From contig OY294054.1 of assembly GCA_958510825.1 (NCBI GenBank), positions 8,720,319-8,784,318 of the forward strand: DNA of 64,000 bases, given 5' to 3'. Below, piece after piece: positions 56,578-64,000 of this stretch. This stretch comes from Brachypterus glaber. Its lineage: Eukaryota; Arthropoda; Insecta; Coleoptera; Kateretidae. The stretch's first letter is position 1. Every line of letters begins with the position of its first letter. The notes under the pieces were generated by a model, which ran no database searches, was not told the DNA's origin, and saw nothing but the letters and a program-made list of their open reading frames with translations. The position numbers were made by a program, and so were the translations under genes.

Positions 56578-59500
56578 TTAAGGATTGTATAACTTCAAGT
56601 GGGAGGCATGGAACATGCCTCGTTCTATGTCGGAATTTGGTTGTTTTAAAATATAGGTATTCGGCTCTATAAGTTTTTTTATTTCGTAAGGGCCCTCAAA
56701 GAGGTACATCCATTTTTTTGTTCTGCCCTCGAAAGCAGATGATATTGGGTTAGCCCGCAATAAAACTACGTCCCCTATTTGATATTTAGGACAAGAGTTA
56801 CTGGAGCTAGGCGCATTCCTACGAGCGGCTTTAGCTAAAATACTCTCTTTGGCAAAAAACACCTTTACATGGTTTTCGGCATTTTGAAGGTTGTCCGGGA
56901 AATCAATAATATTTCGTAGGGGCAACTGTGGAGGTTGTCCGGTTTGTAGTTCCAGAGGAGTATAACCAGTGGAAAGATGGACAACATTATTCAGAAGAGT
57001 GGCAACCCTGTCAAGCTCAAATGCCCACTTTTTATGTTTATCCTCACAGTAAGTACGAAAGAGTCTTGAAAGCTCCTTCATAGTACGCTCGGACGGATTG
57101 CTCGCCGGATGACGTACGGACGACTTCAGGAGTTTTATGCCTAAAGGTTCAAGGTCGGCAGCCCACGAGTCAGCCGTGAACTGACTACCGTGATCTGTCA
57201 GAATTCGCTTGGGAATCGAATGCTTTATGAAATAATCATTTTTTAGCTTTCTTAGAATTGCTTTTGTAGTTGCTTTTTTCAGTGCATAGAGAGTTTGGAC
57301 AAATTTCGTAAAAACATCGATTACCACGCAGATATATTCTACGGCGCCGCGACTTTTTGGTAATGGGCCATAAAGGTCTAGGGCCACTAGGTCCTTTGGC
57401 CCTTCAGGAATGATGGCCGTAAGTGGAGGATTTGGTAACGGACAAGACTTAGTCAATTGACATATTTGACAAGACTTGATCTGTTTTTTAATTTTTCTGG
57501 ACATATTTTGGAACCAGACTTCCCGTTTTATACCCGCATGGGTTTTAAAGACACCACAATGGCCAAGGCCGGCGTGGTAGGCATTAATAAAATCGGTGAC
57601 ACGATTTTTTGGTACGCATAAGAGGCAGGCATCTCCGTCTGATTCTCTTGAATACAACAAATCGTTGTGAATAACAAATCTAGGATGTGCGTCCGGAAGA
57701 AGTTCGACATTTTGTCGGATTGCAGCTAGTTTAGGGTCATTACGTTGGTCTTCTGCCAGGGTGTCTAGGCTGCGACAAAAAACACTGTCGAGTTTTATGG
57801 TCTGGTTAAGGATTTTAAAACAGTTGTCAGGCGGAGATGATAGTCTGGTACTGGGGTATCTAGAAAGCGTGTCGCTAACGATGTTGTCTTTACCAGGTAC
57901 GTATTTTATGGTAAATTCGTATTCTTGTAAAGACAAACACCACCTAGATAATCTGGGGGAGAGCAGGCGACAAGTATTTAAAAAAGTCAATGCCCTGTTA
58001 TCAGTGAGGCAAAAAAAATGCTTTCCCACCAAATATATTCTCCATTTTTCTAAAGCCCACACTACACTAAGTGCTTCCTTCTCGGTGGCACTGTAGGAGC
58101 GTTCCCGGGGTAGGAGCACCCTACTGGCATATGCGACAATTTTCTTCTGGCCGTTCACCATTTGAAAAATTTGGGCACCCAGTCCAAAATCTGAAGAATC
58201 GGTTTGGACCCAAAATGGAAGTTCAAATCGAGGATGGTATAATAATACCTCTTTTTTTTATTAATTCTTTGAGCCCAGCAAAAGCATTAGCTTGAGCTAA
58301 ACCCCAGACCCATTTGGTCTACAATTGCTGAAACCCTAGACGGGTCGCTTTGGATACCATGTTCAGAAAGAACATATCCTAAAAATTGTATTTCTTTCCT
58401 AAAAAAATGACATTTATTCAAACGTAGTGTGAACCCAGCTTCTGAAAATCTAGTTAATACACGATCTAGATGACTAAAATGTGAATCTAGATCCGAGGAA
58501 ATAACCAGGCAATCGTCTATATATATTCGGACGAATTCAGAAAAAGTGGGGCCTAAAATAATGTCCATGGCCCGCGTGAAACTGCTAACGGCGGTCTTTA
58601 AACCAAATGGAAGAACAACAAATTGGTAAGAGGTTCCTTTATACAAGAACCCCGTATATTTGCGGTCTTGTGGTCTTAGCTTTATCTGCCAGTAACCGTT
58701 AGTCATGTCCAAACTGGTTATGACTCTCGGCTCTGGAGGCAAAGTCTTGAGGAGCTCGTGCACTTTTTGTGGGAGCTCCGTGTCAGGCTCCATGACACTA
58801 TTGAGCTTACGTGCATCCAGGCATACGCGCACGGCTCCGTTCTTGCGAAGGGCCGTCATGAGGGGACTGCTGTACGCACATGACTGAGTGCGTTCAATGA
58901 TGCCAAAGTCCAACATGCGTTGGATTTCTTGGTCCACAGCATCCCTATGTGCCACAGGAATGGGGTAAGCTTTGATATTGAAAGGTCGCTCATCGATAAG
59001 AGTTATACTGTGTGTGTACTCATTTGTGAGACCTGGTTTTTCTGAAAACACTGATTTGTGTTTTAGAAGTAGGTTTTTAAACCTGGTTTTATAATTGTCA
59101 GGAATAGTCGCCTCATGTACAACCCTATCAATATCTTCATTTGTAACGGTGAATGAATCTTGGTCAAAATTGGGAATTGGTGGACTCTTGGAGACAGAAC
59201 ACAATTTTCTAAGGGGTGAAGCCTCAGGTTTCACGAAGTTATGCAACATCTTAGCCTCCGGGATTTGTAAAACTGTGTTATTGTGTTTGAGGAATAAACA
59301 CTCGTTCTCCAAGCTGATAGTGGCTTTGGTTGCTCTTAAAAAATCGCAACCCAAAATCACTGGGAACACCAAATCTGGGACAAATAAAAACTCAAATTCG
59401 AATTCTTGATCAGCCAATGTAAAGGGTACCAGTGCTTGGTGACTAACCTTTCGATTTTTATTCTTAAATGCCCCCGAGACACGTACGCCCGTGACTGGGA

Positions 59501-59747
59501 ACATTGGAACGTTTGCGGCTATAATGCTTGGTTCCACAAACGCGGAAAAAGCGCTGCAATCCGCCCCACTATCTACGAGACACGGAAATTCGACTTTGTT
59601 TATTTTTATTTTTATAACAGGAGTGCGGTTATGTTCACTGTTTAAAGGAGCATGCGCATAGTCGCACTTCTGAAGATCGGCTTTCGGGTTATTAATTATT
59701 TCCCGCCCCAGGGAGGATAAGCCGTTTTCTACCTGGGGAGGAATTAG
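56578..59747 (-). pseudogene. pol: gypsy pol (protease-RT-RNase H-integrase), broken
   Basis: The pol frame is open from the gag end. The protease active site DSGAD lies near 59573. The RT (to about 58320) has VRVCLDARKLN, SLDMTNGYWQI, VLPFGL and the catalytic YIDD. At about 58240-58320 the frame changes twice and the conserved RT thumb/connection stretch expected before the RNase H is missing, consistent with a deletion of some tens of codons plus two one-base indels. RNase H (TDSSDFG, KEALSVVWALEKW, TDNRAL) and integrase follow intact to 56578. The integrase shows an H-C-C zinc-binding region (ending CQIC), DDE residues in LDLYGPLP, LTDHGSQF and NPSERTMKE, and a C-terminal GPY motif. The copy cannot encode a full pol. 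Confidence 0.88.
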
Positions 59748-60927
59748 TTTTCCGACTGCTCAACGATATTTTCATCTATAGCAACCTGTGAAATGTTTTT
59801 CCTAGGAAAATTTTGGGCTTGCGCATTTGAATACCTAGGAGGGTCTCTATTTTGACCGGTAGGGGGCGTCTGCTTGTTTTGAAAATTTTCAGCTGGCCTA
59901 GTAGGAAATGAAGAAGAAGAAGAAGAAGCGTTAACAAAGGTATCGGCTAACCTAAGTCTTTCTAGTACTTCGGGTATATCTCTGCTTCCTATAAGGGCGC
60001 AGCTTATATTTGGATTAAAGTGACGCGAAACTATAGAGATAAGTTCCTGTTCATTATATTCTGGTGTTAAAAATCTAGCTTTTGACACTTGTGACAAGAA
60101 GTAGTTACAATAGGACATTTTAGTAGTTCTATTGTACCGTGCACTATGAAGTTCGATTTTGACAGACGTTTGTTTGTCAAAAGACCAAAAATTTCTCAAA
60201 AAAGCTGTTTTAAAGGAATTAAAATTGTTAAACGTACCCAGGAGTGACAAAGCCCAATGTTTAGATGACGATGAAAAAAGGTCTGCTATTTCAGGTACAA
60301 AAATATTGAATGGTATATTGTAATTTTGTAAAGTTCGTTCTAACCTGTTAATAAAATCACAGGGGTGAATATTTTCGCTAGATTCGTCGAAAATTGGTAA
60401 AATCTTTTTGACATTTGTTATTAATTCTAAATTAACCTAGGGGCCAAGTTTTGAATATAATTTAACTGTGGATAATTGGGGTTCTGTGAAGCAGTGTTGT
60501 TAAACTGATTAGTTCGGTGGCTAAAGTGAATTTGTGACACTTCATTATAAGCTGGGGGCGGTTGTGAGTAATTTACAGTTCTGTTTAAATTAAATTCTGG
60601 TAAATTAATGTTATTTTTCTGCAATCGCCTCCGTGGAATAGCCCCAGTGTTCACATAAGTTTCAGTTGTGTGCCCCATTGCACTTGTGGTTGTAAAAGGA
60701 GGTAAAAGAACATTCCTACCTTGTTCTGTTGTTTCAGTAACCTGTGGAGACAGTCCTGGTGGTCCTGGATCTGGCGTATGCCTTACTGGTCTCCTCAAGG
60801 GTTGAGCCATGTCCTCTAGGCCTCCTTCATAACCCTCAGTGTTAACAAGTGGTAGTCCCGAAAGAAATTCTTGCTGCCTAGCATTCTGCCTAGTTGTTCT
60901 GCGAAGTGGTGTGTGGTTGACTGCCAT
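59744..60927 (-). pseudogene. gag: gypsy gag, one frameshift
   Basis: This is the structural capsid polyprotein region of the LTR element. The first in-frame ATG is at 60927 (MAVNHTPLRRTTR); the frame is open back into the LTR to about 61080 but without ATG. It runs to a TAG at 60427-60429. Recognisable gag continues in another frame from about 60435 to the TAA at 59744, so a one-base indel near 60436 breaks it. The second part has a capsid-like helical stretch (NSFKTAFLRNFWSF) and a serine-rich, then Q/N/P-rich C-terminus; no CCHC knuckle is visible. The end overlaps the pol frame, which is -1 relative to gag. Confidence 0.75.
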
Positions 60928-60986
60928 TTGTGCTGCTCTAGCCTGTACACTGAATGTAACTACAGCCTCACGATTGGTCGACAAGT

Positions 60987-61420
60987 TGGAGTGAACCGTT
61001 TTGAAAAATAAATAATTGGGCGCCGGTGACGGTTCTCGGGGTGGAAGGTTCGAAAGGAAAAAACTGTCTATAGTCGGTTCTCAGCTTTATTCCTTGACAC
61101 AAGGTGGCCAACAACTCCAGCACTTCGGAAATGAATGGTGAATGAATGAACGAATCTCAAAATTCTAACACCAGGATAGCTTATATATCATATATAAGTA
61201 ATTATCCCTGAGGATGATTGAGAAAAATTAAGATTTGTAGAAAGTTAACTAAGCGCAGTGAAAATGAATGAAATATAGGTTAGTATATTTCAGTAATTTA
61301 TAAAAATCCCTAGGTCAAGGTCACACTGAAATGCTGAAGTTTTGACATATAGTAAACAAAAGTACATAACCTTTAAACGCAATAAAAATAATATCTAGGT
61401 TTTTATATGGTATCACCACA
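60987..61420 (-). repeat. 5' LTR of the gypsy element (434 bp)
   Basis: On the minus strand it starts TGTGGTGATACC and ends GGTTCACTCCA. It is identical to the 3' LTR except for three substitutions, one 5-bp and one 1-bp insertion. A CATATAAAAAC TATA-like motif lies near its start and AATAAAG about 100 bp from its end. Confidence 0.93.
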
Positions 61421-61850
61421 GTATATTTATTTTGCTTGAATTTTATTAATTTTATATAAATAAACGCGGAAGAACATTGTTTATTCTTACATAAATCTAT
61501 TAAAAAAATCCTCCAAAAGCTCACAAAAATTCCAACGTACCGTAATGGTTTTGAATTGATTTCTATTTGAAATATTTTTTAGGGATAAAAAAATAAAAAA
61601 AATTTATTGTTGTTTAAGTCTAATTGAACAGTTTTCTCGACACAGGGACTGGACGAGGAGGTCAAAAGCTAAATTGTTTTATACAAAACTGGAGAAATGA
61701 AATTCAGGTTTTCAAAAAAAAATCAAACTTAAATTTTGCTGGATACTTCTTTAAAGGCATGCACTACATTGGTTTCTGAAGAAGATTTATTTTGTTTCCA
61801 ATTCAATACTAAAATTTTGTAGATATAATTTTGGTATTTTTGACACAAGG

Positions 61851-62529
61851 TTAAAACCGAGGGGCTGACCTCGAGGAAATCTTTTGTACAAGCCAAAGGA
61901 ACTCAGGAGGAACTCTGGAGGAACTCCGACGAACTCTGGAGGAACTCCGAGGAACTCTTAGGAACTCTGGAGGAACTCCGAGGAACTCCTAAGGAACTCA
62001 GAGGAACTCTGAGGATCTTTTTGCAAAAGGAACTCTTTTGTATAAATTTCAGACGCGGTTAGAAAGAATTATTATTTATTACCCATGTTGTGGATTAATG
62101 TTTTTATTAGATGAGCCGTTACAAACACCTTATCAAAACATCCTACCTTTGGGCTCCAATTTCCTTTTGAAGGGGAGCCAAGTTTGGTAGAAACCGTCAG
62201 AAAAGCTTTTTTTCCTGAAGGTATTTTTTTGGGGAGCCAATTTTTGTTTTGAAAGGGCGCCAAGTTTGGTCGAAACCGTCAGGGACAAAGCTTTTTTTTT
62301 TTGAGGGTGCCTTATTGGCAGTAGTGCTTGCACAGCGGTAATTTCTACGGCTTATTTGCCAAAAATTACCCCTTCCAGAGAGGAACTCTTAAGGAACACA
62401 GGAGGAACTCCCAAGGAACTCTGGAGGAACTCCTAGGAACTCCGAGGAACTCCGAAGGAACTCTGAGGAACTATTTGCAAAAAGGAACTCTTTTGTACAA
62501 ATTTCAGACGCGGTCAGCCTCTCGGTTAA
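61851..62529. mobile_element. TIR element carrying GGAACTC minisatellites
   Basis: The ends GTTAAAACCGAGGGGCTGACC-like and GGTCAGCCTCTCGGTTAAAA are inverted. Two minisatellite arrays of a GAGGAACTC(T/C) 10-16-bp unit lie at about 61905-62035 and 62380-62490, both followed by CTTTTGTA(T/C)AAATTTCAGACG. Between them a GGGGAGCCAA...GGTNGAAACCGTCAG unit is duplicated (about 62172-62215 and 62231-62290). Confidence 0.65.
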
Positions 62530-62761
62530 AACCTAAATTGTTTTATATAAAGAATTGGAATTTTTAAATGCGTTTGACTGACTTTCTAAACAGGGTACTT
62601 TTGTTTAAAGTATAAGAAACATACTTTTGTTAAAGGTATGGGAAACATATTTAGATGGATACTTCCTTAAAAATACAGTTATTTCTACAAAAATCGAAGG
62701 TTCTCTATAAGAACATCCATGTTAAAAAGAATCAATCCCTAATATTAATAATAATAATTTC

Positions 62762-63286
62762 TTAACCCTTACGCTCCGGGTTTGAATTTCGAAAACTTTT
62801 TTTTGTGTGTATAAAATAAAATGCTATCAAAAGAACGAAACAAGTGAAATATTTTTTTTAATGTTCTTTTACAAAATATAAGTGGGATACATTTGTTCCA
62901 ATATAACATAATATGTGACTCTGTGAAACCCAGTTAGTGTGTCAAATTAAAACAAAAATAATGTCTGGTTTCTTACTTAAAAAAGTTTTTACAAAAAAAT
63001 AAGTAAGTAAATTTAACACACTAACTGGGTTTATTTGTACAGGGTCACATACATATAGTTTTTACATATAGTATAGTTTTTTAAAGCTGGACAAATATAT
63101 CCCATTAGTAAATTATAGCTAAATATTAATATAATTTGATAACAAGTTTGGACTATAAAATACTAAAAAGTCCCAGTTCTGTGCAAACCTTCTTTTTGGC
63201 TATAGAATTTTTTAAACATCTGCTAGGACATATATGTCCCTACAGTAGCAAAAGGGATTTTTGAACATCTGGAACGAAAGGGTTAA
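62762..63286. mobile_element. TIR element TTAACCCTT with a nested hairpin
   Basis: The ends TTAACCCTTACGCTCC and GGAACGAAAGGGTTAA are imperfect inverted repeats. Inside, TGTGACTCTGTGAAACCCAG (about 62914) and its complement, ending GGTCACATA (about 63050), form a ~40-bp-arm inverted repeat containing TTAGTGTGT / ACACACTAA. Confidence 0.65.
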
Positions 63287-63559
63287 AGAGTGCAGTGGTT
63301 TCTGAAGATTTCCTTTTATGTCCAATTCAAAACTAAAACTTTGCAGATAAACTTTTGGCATTTTTAAAAGGTTTTCTTGACGAAGAGGTCAAAAGCTAAA
63401 TTGTTTTATACAAACGTCAAGAATTGGAATTTTCAAATGCGTTTGACTGACTTCCTAATCAGGGTTTAAAATACTTTTGCTACCAGTATGGGAAACATAT
63501 TCGTAATTGCATATGCTCAAACAGTCATAAAAAGATTATAGTATGATACAAACAAGTAA

Positions 63560-63610
63560 AACAAGTCGTGAAGATGTGCAATGCTTAGTATCTTTTAGTG
63601 TATACTATTC
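63560..63610 (+). repeat. Dispersed AATGCTT...GTATACT repeat, copy 5
   Basis: GTCGTGAAGATGTGCAATGC followed by TTAGTATC and GTATACTATTCAG resembles the copies at 22835 (inverted) and 45500. Confidence 0.5.
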
Positions 63611-63671
63611 AGTTTTTTTCCAGAAGCTTCAAAAATGATTATCTTGAACAGTGCATGCAAATTTTTGCAAT

Positions 63672-63872
63672 ACACTGAGAATTTGTTACCGTAGTAAATA
63701 CTAAAGGTTTGTTGAACCTCAGACAACAGTCGTTATTAATAATAAGTTGTTACAGTAAAAAATAACAGACTGTTCTGTTGTTCAACGTGAGGTTTTACTG
63801 TAACAACTGTTGCCTGGGGTTCCAAATAGGCAAACACTTTCAGTATTTACTACTGTAACGAATTCTCAGTGT
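63672..63872. mobile_element. 201-bp MITE ACACTGAGAATT
   Basis: ACACTGAGAATTTGTTACCG and a CGAATTCTCAGTGT end are inverted; the arms continue through GTAGTAAATACTAAA / TTTCAGTATTTACTAC. An inner inverted repeat (AACAACAG / CTGTTGTT) fills the centre. TA dinucleotides overlap both ends. A degenerate relative is near 9380. Confidence 0.75.
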
Positions 63873-64000
63873 ATGTGTTTTAAATAAATCAATATTGGTT
63901 AAAATAATTAGAACAACTGTCAATAACATTTATTAGTGGTTATAGTTTATTGTGAGTTTTTTTTCCGAAACGGAAGGAAATAAAATTAACAAAAAAAGTG

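Larger units (their letters stand above)
56021..61420 (-). mobile_element. Ty3/gypsy LTR retrotransposon, defective
   Basis: Direct LTRs at 60987-61420 (5') and 56021-56448 (3') are flanked by a GTAT target duplication (56017-56020 and 61421-61424). Joining the flanks restores a monomer resembling 61771 and 63293. A G-rich polypurine tract (nine G, TAGT on the minus strand) abuts the 3' LTR. Domain order protease, RT, RNase H, integrase identifies the Ty3/gypsy group. No env-like frame lies between integrase and the 3' LTR. No convincing primer-binding site starting with TGG was found at the 5' LTR boundary. gag and pol carry frameshifts and a deletion. Confidence 0.92.
55700..63510 (+). repeat. 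Tandem repeat cluster with several element insertions
   Basis: Three or four copies of a monomer of roughly 300-480 bp are marked by GTGGTTTCTGAAG (56005, 61771, 63293), CTAAATTGTTT (about 55781, 61670, 62534, 63396), GTTTGACTGACTT (about 55817, 62570, 63440) and TATGGGAA(A/G)CATATT (about 55861, 62637, 63487). Individual monomers are interrupted by the gypsy element and by TIR elements at 61851 and 62762. Confidence 0.65.

Noticed and set aside
60927..60986. gypsy primer-binding site
   Set aside because: Sequence after the 5' LTR does not begin with TGG or match a tRNA 3' end that I recognise, so no site is annotated.
61905..62490. CRISPR-like or coding tandem array (GGAACTC units)
   Set aside because: Irregular 10-16-bp units without spacers; a minisatellite inside a TIR element.

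Overview
This 64 kb window looks like nuclear, non-genic DNA of an arthropod, most likely an insect. The evidence is strong AT-richness, long stretches with no coding signal, simple repeats, many terminal-inverted-repeat (TIR) and foldback elements, and three retrotransposon types common in insects. I found no convincing host gene, tRNA, rRNA, CRISPR array or bacterial feature. The order or species cannot be fixed from the sequence. Almost all of the short open frames outside the retrotransposons have no recognisable domain and are best read as chance.

The coding content is four retroelements. (1) 2520-6404, plus strand: an apparently complete CR1-group LINE of about 3.9 kb with two open frames, a PHD-finger ORF1 and an endonuclease-RT ORF2, ending in a (TTTA)n tail. 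It sits inside an older repeat whose uninterrupted relative lies at 27374-28091. (2) 36046-38160, plus strand: a decayed, 5'-truncated Loa-like LINE. (3) 38803-44485, minus strand: a complete 5.7 kb Loa-clade LINE with a DUF4780-like ORF1 and an EN-RT-RNase H ORF2, flanked by a perfect 12-bp target duplication. (4) 56021-61420, minus strand: a Ty3/gypsy LTR retrotransposon with 428/434-bp LTRs, a 4-bp target duplication, and gag and pol frames broken by frameshifts and a deletion.

The rest is a layered non-autonomous transposon landscape. A composite family carries a roughly 95-bp G-rich internal tandem repeat and an ACTGGGCAGTG-type terminus; it occurs at 2068, 2460/6405, 12752-13862 and 27374. 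Large foldback elements lie at 9677-10474, 14861-15919, 26395-27070, 31436-32955, 38158-38546 and 47255-48213. Smaller TIR elements lie at 19137, 24922, 28451, 34314, 48430, 49306, 51172, 61851, 62762 and 63672. Two- to four-copy tandem or segmental duplications lie at 7499, 11855, 16330, 20478, 54032 and 55700-63510. In at least five places an uninterrupted relative elsewhere in this same window shows what the target looked like before insertion, so element boundaries can be read directly.

No new multi-gene system is visible. The most interesting points are the CR1-group LINE whose transcript would begin about nine bases before an ORF1 start codon embedded in a YY1/TISU-like motif, its AUG-less ORF2 in the -1 frame, the intact Loa element, the gypsy copy with near-identical LTRs but a defective pol, and the foldback elements that could form very long hairpin RNAs.
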